In this document: positions 25,233 through 33,186 of the stretch, in pieces
How positions within the stretch are numbered: the stretch's first letter is position 1
Layout of the letters: each line of letters begins with the position of its first letter
Assembly (NCBI GenBank): GCA_964346765.1
Contig: CAYFWB010000009.1
Coordinates: 6,569-70,568, forward strand
Length of the DNA: 64,000 bases
Direction: 5' to 3'
From: JBGSPQ01 sp964346765
Lineage (GTDB): Bacteria > Patescibacteriota > Gracilibacteria > UBA1369
The notes under the pieces: model-generated
Seen by the model: only the letters and a program-made list of their open reading frames with translations
What the model was told of the DNA's origin: nothing
Databases searched by the model: none
Translations under genes and position numbers: made by a program

Positions 25233-25261
25233 ATTTTAAACAAGTTGAGATTTTTTTGCAA
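25233..25261 (-). promoter_or_regulatory. promoter of tRNA-Gly
   Basis: Minus strand TTGCAA (25256-25261), 17-base spacer, TAAAAT (25233-25238), about 22 bases upstream of the tRNA 5' end. Confidence 0.7.
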
Positions 25262-25264
25262 CGC

Positions 25265-26668
25265 TTATTCGATTTCCAGTACTTCTTCCATTTGGGGTTG
25301 TTCAACGTCTTTAAATCCGCTTTCGTGCAGATAGCCTTTGAACTTTTCACCCTGGCTTTCTTCGTGATGGACCAGAATAATTTTCTTTAGTCCTTCCACC
25401 CGGCTGATGTAATCCAGTAAATCACTTCTGTCGGCGTGTCCGGAAAAGGCGTCCATGGTGCAAACTTCGGCACGCAGTTTATAGGGGTCGCCAAAAATGT
25501 TAATGACCGGTTTCTCTTCTAAAATTTTTCTGCCGTTGGTGTGACGCGCCATGTAACCGACTATCATAATTGTGTTTCTTGAATCTTCAATATTGTTTTT
25601 TAGATGGTGCAATATTCTTCCGTGCTCACACATACCGGAGGCGGAAATGATGATTGCGGGACCGTTAAAATTATTGATAGCTTTTGACTCTTCCACCTCG
25701 CGAGTGTATTTAAGCCTGCCGAATCCAAAAGGATTTTTTCTATGAACAAGGAATTCTTTGAAGGTCTCGGCGTCAAAGCATTCAGGATGAGCGGCAAATA
25801 CTTCGGTCACATTGGCGGCCAACGGGCTGTCAACATAAATCGGAACGTCGGGAATCTTTTTTTCTTGCCACAAGAGGTTTAGATGGTAAATCATTTCCTG
25901 AGTCCTTTCCAGCGAGAAAGCGGGAATTAAAATTTTGCCTCCTCTTTTTACGGTTTTGTTAACAATTTTACCCATTCTTTCAGTCGCGTCTATAATTGAC
26001 TCGTGAAGTCTGTCACCATACGTACATTCTGTTATCAGATAATCCGTTGGAGGCAGTGGCTGAGGATCCCTTAATATTGGAAGATTTTTTCTGCCGAGAT
26101 CACCGGTGAAAGCTAAAGTGTATCTTTTGTTTTTTTCTTTATCGTTAATGAGCAAATGAATAAGTCCCGATCCAAGCACATGACCCGCGTCGTAAAAAGA
26201 ACAGACCACTCCGTCTGCAACAACGAACGCTCTTTCATAGCTGACACCGTAAAACTGGGTTAAAACTTTTTTGGCGTCTTCGGTGGTATATAAAGGGTCG
26301 ATAGGCGTTTCACCTTTTTTTTTCTTTTTTTTATTTATGTATTCGACGTCTCTTTCCTGGATGTAAGCACTATCCAGAAGCATGTGATTGCAAAGATCGC
26401 GGGTAGCGAACGTTGAATAGATGGGTCCGCTGTAGCCGTGCTTGACCAATAAAGGAAGTCCTCCGCTATGGTCTATATGGGCGTGCGAAAGGATCACCGC
26501 GTCCACTTTTTTGGGGTCGAAGCAGGATGTATCTCTGTTCTTTTCATCCGCCTCATCTCTGTGTCCCTGAAATAGACCGAAATCCAGCAGTATGGTCTTA
26601 CCGTTAACTTCAATGACGTGTCTGGAACCGGTTACCTCGCGCGCGGCGCCGCAGAATTTTAGTTTCAT
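25265..26668 (-). CDS. beta-CASP metallo-beta-lactamase-fold ribonuclease
   Basis: A 467-residue MBL-fold nuclease of the CPSF/YSH1-like beta-CASP group. The N-terminal lobe has AAREVTGSRHVIEVNGKTILLDFGLFQG and the metal motif LSHAHIDHSGGLP, followed by DAGHVLGSG and TGDLGR. The beta-CASP insert contains ECTYGDRLHE and SASGMCEHGRILHHL. The C-terminus carries DAFSGHADRSDLLDYI, the RMMBL motif. Such enzymes are RNA endo- or exonucleases with two zinc ions in RNA maturation and decay. It ends just before the tRNA-Gly promoter region and may share a transcript with nothing else. Confidence 0.88.
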   Translation of the reverse strand: MKLKFCGAAREVTGSRHVIEVNGKTILLDFGLFQGHRDEADEKNRDTSCFDPKKVDAVILSHAHIDHSGGLPLLVKHGYSGPIYSTFATRDLCNHMLLDSAYIQERDVEYINKKKKKKGETPIDPLYTTEDAKKVLTQFYGVSYERAFVVADGVVCSFYDAGHVLGSGLIHLLINDKEKNKRYTLAFTGDLGRKNLPILRDPQPLPPTDYLITECTYGDRLHESIIDATERMGKIVNKTVKRGGKILIPAFSLERTQEMIYHLNLLWQEKKIPDVPIYVDSPLAANVTEVFAAHPECFDAETFKEFLVHRKNPFGFGRLKYTREVEESKAINNFNGPAIIISASGMCEHGRILHHLKNNIEDSRNTIMIVGYMARHTNGRKILEEKPVINIFGDPYKLRAEVCTMDAFSGHADRSDLLDYISRVEGLKKIILVHHEESQGEKFKGYLHESGFKDVEQPQMEEVLEIE

Positions 26669-26733
26669 TTTTATTTTTGATTACGTTTTCAATGTTTTAT
26701 TTTAACATAAAAACGTTATCTTCATCAACCCCC

Positions 26734-26836
26734 CCGACCTTTGAGGTTGATTCGGGTATTGCAAATGGCTTGTTTATGCGAACTGCATAAACAAGCATGG
26801 CTTAACAAAGCCATCCGAATCAACCTCAAAGGTCGG
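26734..26836. repeat. cloverleaf-like palindromic repeat, copy 1
   Basis: Perfect 22-bp terminal arms (26734-26755 and 26815-26836) enclose two further hairpins: GCTTGTTTATGC-gaact-GCATAAACAAGC (26768-26796) and ATGGCTT-aaca-AAGCCAT (26797-26814). The core is identical to copy 2 at 33079-33186 over about 90 bases. The right arm contains the stop codon of the 998-residue gene at 26826-29822. Confidence 0.92.
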
Positions 26837-29822
26837 TTGCGATGTTCGTGCCTTTCACGTCTATTGATCCGTCATCTTCTATGACTATTCTGCCGGTGGT
26901 TTGGGTGCCTTTGATTTCAATAATGTCCGAATCTTGGGATAGTGATAAATGAAGCATGTCCTTGGGAACTCTTATATGCATGATTTCCAGCGGTTTGAGA
27001 GTATAGATGGATGGATTGCCAAAGGCTTCTGTCCTTATACGAATTGTCCCATCGTTAAGCGTAGTAAACTCCATTTCAGAAGCTTTGGGACCCAATAAGA
27101 GATAAAACCTGCCCGTTTCCTTGACCTCTTTAATTTTTTTGGGTCTGCCTTTTAGCTTGAACTCAATAAATCTGTTATCTGGATAATGAATTTTGATAAG
27201 GCCATTATCGTTGACTTTTATATATATATCTTCTTCACCATCTTTAAAGGGAAGTCCCCTACCGTTAACCGATATCTTTTCCGCTGGTGGAAAAGATACC
27301 TTGTGGCCATCCACCAGCGGAATTTTCACAAAAACATCTTCATGGTTCATCCATCCCACGTAGATGATTTCGTTAAGCAGCAAGACTTGGTAATTATCTC
27401 TACTGGGCCTCAATTCAATCCCGTCTTTAACCGATATTTCACCACTCCAGTGTTGCGTGTAAGTGATACCAAATTTATTTGTTCCAGTAACTGTTTTTAC
27501 GCCCATGGCCTGAGCCTCCGATAATGATTCGGGGATCAAACACGCCCCGATTGAACCGATTGGACTGACGTTTTCCATATCCTCACGGAAAAGTTTGAGG
27601 GACTGCTCCCTTAAACCCGCCAACGCCTTTTTAGTTTCTTCGTCCGCGTTTGTTCCCAATCGTTCATGACGGTTTTCCGTGAATATTTTTTCCAAAAGAT
27701 CTATGTAGTTTTGAAGCCTTTCTTTGGCAAGAGGGCTGATGCCGGTTATCTGTGTTTTGTAATCCAGCATATAGGCGTTTTTCAGGGCGGCCAGATCGGG
27801 ATAAACCGTTTTGCCTCTTTCGCTAAAGAATTCCTCTGTCGGAACAACAAATCTGTTTTCCAAAATTTTGGTATGGTTAAACGCGGCTCTTATAAACCTG
27901 TTGCCTTCCAGGACAAGCAACGTCCCTTTAGACGCGTTCATGTGGCGCAGAGCCTCTGCGTTGCCCTCGCAAATATTGCCGGTCATCATCACATAAGGAC
28001 GATTGGCTTTTGCCACCGCTTTCACTTCTTGGTCGTCGTAGTTTTTTCTTTGCTTATAATTGAGCATCAACCCTCCTTTGCCGTCCATGAGCAGTTTAAA
28101 CTGGTCCGGACTTAATCCCTGCTCATCTCCGTCTACAGAAGAACGTCCCTTTAAATCCCTGTCTATGTTGATTTGGATTTCACCGGTGTATTCTTTGGCG
28201 CTTTTTAGAGACCTGAAAGCGTGTTCCAGACTCATCGGCATATGGGGATGTTTGAGATCGAAAATTATTTCGCCGGCGTCGGTTTGAAAGGCCTCGTTTA
28301 GCGCCTGCTGGCCGTAGAGAGTCACATCTCCATATACAACCGTATCCAGCGCCAGCAAATTGATTTTTTTTATGGTAGCGGGGGTGGGATTAAAGATTGT
28401 CCTTTTTCCCGTTTCCAAATACCTTATGTTGGCATAGAACCTGTTGCCCTGTACCATTTCGGAAATTTCCAGGTCGCTGTAATCGCGCGGCTTAATGGGC
28501 AACACTTCGGTCATTTCGCCCTTTTCATCGGTAACGATTTGCCACTGGGAAATGTCCATGAATTCGGTTTGGGACGATTCTTCATCTTTTTTATCCGGCT
28601 TTTTGTCTTCGCTATCCGGTTTCTTTTTTTCTTCGCGTTTTTTCCCGTTGATTGTTTTTGGTAATTCCATGTCGCGCACTTCCGGAGGTGTCAGGTTGGG
28701 ATTGTATAAATTGCTGTGATCGCGGCTGGTCATTTTCAGCTTTCCGTCGGCTTTCGGAGTCGGGAAAGCTTCGCTGTTGGTGTCGCTCATAGTGGGCAGG
28801 TTGGATTTTGTATCCTTTTCGTTCACCTCTCCTTCCACTTTTATGGGATCCGATTCCAGACCGGCGTATAATTCAATGATTGTTTGCGGCTTGTAAATGA
28901 TTGTTCCGGCTCTGTCGTTTTCGGTTAATACGCGAATTCCCGGCTCCATCATATAGGTCGTTTCTCCTATTTTGAACAGCGCACGAATGTGGTCCGCGGT
29001 TCTCTGCATGTATACATCCTCCCATCTTTCCGGATAAAGATATTCCAGAGCCATGACCATGTATTTTCCGCGGGCCTCGCAGTTTCCGCGCAGTCCTTTG
29101 CCTTTTCTATCAAGGTAAACGGAAAGCGAAGCCTGCGTTGTTTCGTACGCCCCGCCTTTTTTCGCGTCACTCTCTTCACTGTAGCTGACTATTCTTCTTA
29201 AAAATTCCCTTGTCGGGACGTTTGGTTTTTCTTTTTCCAACTCTTCCATTTCTTCTAAAAAGATATTTTTGGCGTTTTTGACGATTTCGGGCTCTATCCC
29301 CATGGTGATTTCTTCGGACTCAAAAATGAAATCCCTAAAAAGGATTTGTTCGCCGGCTTCCAGTTTGCGGCGGATTTCATCTTTATGGTTTTTAACCTTT
29401 TCGGGATCTATATTTTTAGCTCTATCGCTTTTTCGCATTTCTATGGCGCGCTTGGCTTTTTCTATGCCCTCAAGCGTTTGGGGATCAATTTTTGATATCA
29501 CTTCTTCGGCCTCTTCTTCATCCAGATTGAGCTCCTTTTTTATTGTTTCCTTAACATCTTTCTGCCAGTCCCACATGTCCAGTCCGGAATCAAAAAAGCT
29601 TTGCTGTTCCCATTTGTTGTTTTGATCAGTAAACGATCCGCAAATTACAGGCGTGTGGGCGATTACGGACAACATTAGAGCTCTGCGGAAGATTTTTTTT
29701 GCTTTGGCCACAATGTTGCTTTGGGCTGTGGGGTCAGTCTGGAGAGTTTCGCTGTCAGCGTTTGTAGTGTTTTCTTCGGGAGTTTGATTTTCTTCCAATT
29801 TGCCGGGTGACTGGCTTTTCAT
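26826..29822 (-). CDS. large protein with a transglutaminase-like domain and a repeated C-terminal region
   Basis: A 998-residue protein. Residues 1-46 are hydrophilic, followed by a short hydrophobic segment (47-63) ending at Cys 61, so it is membrane-linked or exported by a noncanonical signal. An acidic/Lys-rich helical zone follows (about 70-210). A transglutaminase-like module lies at about 215-320: GNCEARGKYMVMALEYLYP provides the Cys, DHIRALFKIG the His and YMMEPG the acidic part of the catalytic triad. After a Lys/Glu/Asp-rich linker (about 350-440) come repeated units of about 45 residues with short beta strands (such as TLYGQQALNEAF and LVLEGNRFIRAAF), then a beta-rich C-terminus. 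The substrate is unknown; it could be a peptidase or crosslinking enzyme. The stop lies in the cloverleaf repeat. Confidence 0.6.
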   Translation of the reverse strand: MKSQSPGKLEENQTPEENTTNADSETLQTDPTAQSNIVAKAKKIFRRALMLSVIAHTPVICGSFTDQNNKWEQQSFFDSGLDMWDWQKDVKETIKKELNLDEEEAEEVISKIDPQTLEGIEKAKRAIEMRKSDRAKNIDPEKVKNHKDEIRRKLEAGEQILFRDFIFESEEITMGIEPEIVKNAKNIFLEEMEELEKEKPNVPTREFLRRIVSYSEESDAKKGGAYETTQASLSVYLDRKGKGLRGNCEARGKYMVMALEYLYPERWEDVYMQRTADHIRALFKIGETTYMMEPGIRVLTENDRAGTIIYKPQTIIELYAGLESDPIKVEGEVNEKDTKSNLPTMSDTNSEAFPTPKADGKLKMTSRDHSNLYNPNLTPPEVRDMELPKTINGKKREEKKKPDSEDKKPDKKDEESSQTEFMDISQWQIVTDEKGEMTEVLPIKPRDYSDLEISEMVQGNRFYANIRYLETGKRTIFNPTPATIKKINLLALDTVVYGDVTLYGQQALNEAFQTDAGEIIFDLKHPHMPMSLEHAFRSLKSAKEYTGEIQINIDRDLKGRSSVDGDEQGLSPDQFKLLMDGKGGLMLNYKQRKNYDDQEVKAVAKANRPYVMMTGNICEGNAEALRHMNASKGTLLVLEGNRFIRAAFNHTKILENRFVVPTEEFFSERGKTVYPDLAALKNAYMLDYKTQITGISPLAKERLQNYIDLLEKIFTENRHERLGTNADEETKKALAGLREQSLKLFREDMENVSPIGSIGACLIPESLSEAQAMGVKTVTGTNKFGITYTQHWSGEISVKDGIELRPSRDNYQVLLLNEIIYVGWMNHEDVFVKIPLVDGHKVSFPPAEKISVNGRGLPFKDGEEDIYIKVNDNGLIKIHYPDNRFIEFKLKGRPKKIKEVKETGRFYLLLGPKASEMEFTTLNDGTIRIRTEAFGNPSIYTLKPLEIMHIRVPKDMLHLSLSQDSDIIEIKGTQTTGRIVIEDDGSIDVKGTNIATDL

Positions 29823-29948
29823 TGACTTATTTTTATTTGATTGGCGGCTATACTATATGATTCTCTAAAAATATCAATGGCTTTTCTGTCAAATTTGTGG
29901 TATATTGAGCGGATATAAATTTTTTTATTTTCTTAACCATTATAAAAC

Positions 29949-30428
29949 ATGGCAGAAGTTCAAAAGGCTCCAGAGGGAGCATCACCCAAAAAGGCTCCAT
30001 TAGAGGACCCATCAAAAGTTAATTCAAAGATAGCCAAAATTCTTAGAGCCGTTCAGGCCGGAACTATGGCTATTTCCATTGCCACGCAGACCTTGGCAAG
30101 CATGGGTTGCGGAGCAAGAACTGGTCTTCCGGAAGATGAAATGTATACGGTGGATCAGGGTGACCATGATGCCGATACCGCCGATTCAAATGACGGTTGT
30201 ATGGGCGTTGAGGCAGGCACAGGTTGCGTTGGCGTTGACGCCGGAACAGGTTGCGTTGGCGTTGACGCCGGAACAGGTTGTATGGGCGTTGAGGCAGGCA
30301 CAGGTTGCGTTGGCGTTGACGCCGGAACAGGTTGTGTTGGCGTTGACGCCGGAACAGGTTGCGTTGGCGTTGACGCCGGAACAGGTTGCGTTGGCGTTGA
30401 TGCCGGAACAGGTTGCGTTGGCGTGTAA
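29949..30428 (+). CDS. cysteine-repeat protein with noncanonical lipoprotein-like N-terminus
   Basis: A 159-residue protein. Residues 1-36 are hydrophilic and Lys/Pro/Ala-rich, 37-52 hydrophobic (AGTMAISIATQTLASM), then GCGARTG with Cys 54. After an acidic linker come eight full units of nine residues plus a partial one, all Cys-containing: GCMGVEAGT and GCVGVDAGT in the order A-B-B-A-B-B-B-B and then GCVGV. Repeats fill the whole C-terminal half. No family is recognised. If exposed, the regularly spaced cysteines could bind metal or crosslink. It is divergent from the transglutaminase-like gene and 22 bases ahead of the glycosyltransferase gene. Confidence 0.65.
   Translation: MAEVQKAPEGASPKKAPLEDPSKVNSKIAKILRAVQAGTMAISIATQTLASMGCGARTGLPEDEMYTVDQGDHDADTADSNDGCMGVEAGTGCVGVDAGTGCVGVDAGTGCMGVEAGTGCVGVDAGTGCVGVDAGTGCVGVDAGTGCVGVDAGTGCVGV
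30195..30425 (+). repeat. 27-bp tandem repeat array in coding frame
   Basis: Eight full copies and one partial copy of a 27-bp unit, two sequence variants (GGTTGTATGGGC... and GGTTGCGTTGGC...). Variants are interleaved, indicating duplication of blocks as well as single units. All copies keep frame. Confidence 0.95.
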
Positions 30429-30450
30429 TAAATCACTAAAATGAAAGTCG

Positions 30451-31440
30451 ATGGATATCACTCTTTGTCTCATTGTAAAAAATGAGGAGCAAAATTTGGA
30501 CCGTTGCCTTTCTTCGTTTAAGCCTCTCTATCAGCGGCTGGTGGTTGTTGATACGGGTTCCGCGGATAGTACCAAAGAGATAGCAAAAAAACACGGCGCG
30601 GAAATTTATGATTTTGAGTGGATTGACGATTTTGGGGCGGCGAGGAATTTTGCTTTATCCCAGGCTGAAACGGACTGGCTGATGATGGTGGACGCGGACG
30701 ACGCGATGGATGAAGCCGATGTAACGGCGCTTAAATCAGAACTTGATTCTTTGAATGATTATGTTTGGGGGGTTTTTCTTCCTTACCGTATTCATATTGA
30801 AGATGATAAGGCGGCTCTTTTTGCGTATATTCCGCGTATCTGGAAAAGGTCTTTAAATTTGAAATACGACCTGATGATTCATGAATATTTGCATCCGACC
30901 GCGGAGCAGTTGAAACACTTTGTCCGGCTGGATTTTCCGGTGCAACACCAGAAGACGCTTGCCGATTATCAAAAAAGCCATGAGAGGAATCTTAAAATTT
31001 TGTATAAGGCGTTTGAATTGCATCCGGAGGAAAGGCGGTATTATTTTTATCTGGGACATGATAACCAATACGCGGGGCATATTGAAGAGGCGATAGTCTG
31101 GTATGGGAAATACGCGGGACTGAAAGACGTTAATCCCCACGAATTAAACCGGGTTTTGCTTAACCTTGGCAATTGTTTTTTGAAGACGGGCAAGGTAGGC
31201 GAGGCCAAAAAATGCTATAAGGACGCGATTAAGGCCGCCGCCGACTTTATTGAACCGTATCTGGCGCTGGGGAATTTGTATAAGGCGGCGGGTGATTACG
31301 TGACGGCGGTTAAGTATTATTCGGCGGCGGCGCGCTGTAAACCGCCGCGCACGCATGTTTTTGTGAACGCTTCCATGTATCAAGGGCTGGCGCAAAAGAA
31401 ACTGACCGCTCTGCTGGAGGAAATTAAATCCAAAAAATAA
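30451..31440 (+). CDS. family 2 glycosyltransferase with C-terminal TPR repeats
   Basis: A 329-residue protein. The N-terminal GT-A domain reads LCLIVKNEEQNLDRCLSS, VVDTGSADSTKEIAKKHG and LMMVDADDAM, the last with the DxDD-like metal site. From about residue 215 two to three tetratricopeptide repeats follow (LLNLGNCFLKTGKVGEAKKCY, PYLALGNLYKAAGDYVTAVKYY). Family members add sugars to proteins or polysaccharides; the acceptor is unknown. It overlaps the next gene by one base in TAATG and is probably co-transcribed with the cysteine-repeat gene upstream. Confidence 0.85.
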   Translation: MDITLCLIVKNEEQNLDRCLSSFKPLYQRLVVVDTGSADSTKEIAKKHGAEIYDFEWIDDFGAARNFALSQAETDWLMMVDADDAMDEADVTALKSELDSLNDYVWGVFLPYRIHIEDDKAALFAYIPRIWKRSLNLKYDLMIHEYLHPTAEQLKHFVRLDFPVQHQKTLADYQKSHERNLKILYKAFELHPEERRYYFYLGHDNQYAGHIEEAIVWYGKYAGLKDVNPHELNRVLLNLGNCFLKTGKVGEAKKCYKDAIKAAADFIEPYLALGNLYKAAGDYVTAVKYYSAAARCKPPRTHVFVNASMYQGLAQKKLTALLEEIKSKK

Positions 31441-33086
31441 TGTTTTTTTTGTTGAACAATTTGGTCAGACAGTTTTTTTCTCGGGAAGTCCGTTACTGGA
31501 TTTTGGCTTTTCAGAATAATAATGAACTGCGGAGTACGGGCGGTTATATTACGCAGGTTTTGGAAGTGCGCGTGGGTGGCTTTGGCCTTGGGGTGCGTTT
31601 TTTGGATGTGAATACGGATTTGAAACATGACCGCGATGAAAAGCCGCCGCGCGAAATGGAAGAATATTTAAAGGTGAATTCTGTGCAGTTTCGCGACGCC
31701 AATTTTGATCCGGAGTTTGAGTCTTCGGCGCGGCGGATGATACGTTTGTACTTGTATAATTTCCCGCATAACAAGGTGGCGGGCGTGGTGGCTGTGAATT
31801 TTTCGGTGGTTGAAGATGTTCTTGGCGTTATAGGAAAAATTAAGAACGCAAGCGGTAAAACGTGGACAAAAGAGAACATTTTTTATGGTGTTTCAACGCG
31901 TGTTTCGGATATTGATTTTCATGATCTTTCGGAAAGAAAAAACAGAAAGAATGTTTTGCGTGAACTGTTCACGGCGATTATTAAAAAATGCGCTTACTCT
32001 TTTTGGCTGTGGGGAAGGCTGAGAAAACTTTTTTATAGAAGTGTGACGGAGCGCGCGGTCCAGGTGTTTTTTACGGATGGGGCGTTGCAAAAGAAGCTTG
32101 TCTCCAAAAAATTGTACCTGCCATTTTCCCCCGGGACCGCGCGCGACTGGCTTTCCGTGATAGACAACAATTACCTTGGAGTGAAATCCAACCGCTATAT
32201 CCGCAGGACGGTAAAACACGATGTCCTTTTTCATTATGCCGATTCTTCGCTTGCGCCGCCTACAATCAGATCCACAATTACTCTGGAACACCTGGGCGAA
32301 CGCAATTATCCGCTTTCTCACACCTATCAGTCATGGCTATCGGTGTATTTGCCGCTTTACGCCGAACTGAAAAATATTGCCACCGCCAACGGCCAAAAGG
32401 TTGAATTTAATAAATCCGAACACAATTCCTTTTTGAAAATCGGCACGCATATTTTGATACGCCCTCGCGAAAAGATGGAAATCGTGATTGAATATTCACT
32501 TCCCGCTCACCTTTTTAAGGATGATACATACTCTTTCAAGTATATCAAACAGTCGGGGGTTTTTAATGAAAGTGTCTTTAATTCGGTAAAATTTCCCGAT
32601 CAATATATGATTGCCGGAGTACCGGAGCGGCATTCCAAAAATCCGGCTAAGTGCGACACCCTAAAACACTGTTCCATAATGGAAAATCTATTGGTTACCG
32701 ATTGCGCCGACTGTAGAAACGATTTTCTGATTCAGATTAAAGCGAATCTTCACAAAGAACCTCCCCGTATTTATTTTCACGAAATTATCGGCCCGCAAAC
32801 AATTGAAATCCGTTTTAACGAGCCGGTTTTAGCGGATGCCGATGTAAAAAAAACAATAAATATCACAGACCGGCACACAAAACTGACGGTTCACGCGAAA
32901 GGTGTGGAATTCTTTGACGGTAACCGAACGATGCAAATCCATACAAAAGATCTTCCCGAAACCAGAGGATCTTTCTATCTGGTTGAACTTAAAAATATTC
33001 GCAACTTTGCGGGAAACGGATTAGCGGGCAATCAAAAAAAGATGACAGTCGTGTACAGACCGAAACAGTTCCACGCCCACCTTTGA
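31440..33086 (+). CDS. DUF4012-family protein lacking the usual N-terminal part
   Basis: A 548-residue protein. The block AFQNNNELRSTGGYITQVLEVRVGGFGLG near the N-terminus is the DUF4012 signature. DUF4012 proteins usually have a long N-terminal membrane/cytoplasmic part that is missing here; the protein starts right at the domain. Middle and C-terminal regions are beta-rich (FSPGTARDW, an HYADSSLAPP region, a final Ig-like stretch with IRFNEPVLADADVKKTINITD). No function is established. Start TAATG overlaps the glycosyltransferase stop, so surface glycan work is suggested. The stop codon lies within the left arm of cloverleaf repeat copy 2. Confidence 0.7.
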   Translation: MFFLLNNLVRQFFSREVRYWILAFQNNNELRSTGGYITQVLEVRVGGFGLGVRFLDVNTDLKHDRDEKPPREMEEYLKVNSVQFRDANFDPEFESSARRMIRLYLYNFPHNKVAGVVAVNFSVVEDVLGVIGKIKNASGKTWTKENIFYGVSTRVSDIDFHDLSERKNRKNVLRELFTAIIKKCAYSFWLWGRLRKLFYRSVTERAVQVFFTDGALQKKLVSKKLYLPFSPGTARDWLSVIDNNYLGVKSNRYIRRTVKHDVLFHYADSSLAPPTIRSTITLEHLGERNYPLSHTYQSWLSVYLPLYAELKNIATANGQKVEFNKSEHNSFLKIGTHILIRPREKMEIVIEYSLPAHLFKDDTYSFKYIKQSGVFNESVFNSVKFPDQYMIAGVPERHSKNPAKCDTLKHCSIMENLLVTDCADCRNDFLIQIKANLHKEPPRIYFHEIIGPQTIEIRFNEPVLADADVKKTINITDRHTKLTVHAKGVEFFDGNRTMQIHTKDLPETRGSFYLVELKNIRNFAGNGLAGNQKKMTVVYRPKQFHAHL

Positions 33087-33186
33087 GGTTGATTCGAGGT
33101 TGATTCGGGTATTGCAAATGGCTTGTTTATGCGAACTGCATAAACAAGCATGGCTTAACAAAGCCATCCGAATCAACCTCAAAGGT
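33079..33186. repeat. cloverleaf-like palindromic repeat, copy 2
   Basis: Same structure as copy 1 at 26734-26836 with identical inner hairpins. Its left arm has an extra 11-bp direct duplication (AGGTTGATTCG), so the outer stem is ACCTTTGAGGTTGATTCG paired with the right arm CCGAATCAACCTCAAAGGT (33168-33186). It lies between two convergent genes and supplies the stop codon of the plus-strand gene (33084-33086). Confidence 0.92.

Noticed and set aside
30155..30473. Thr/Pro/Ser or Ala/Asn/Cys repeat frames on the minus strand of the 27-bp array, or a CRISPR array
   Set aside because: Repeats are contiguous without spacers and lie in a clear plus-strand coding frame.
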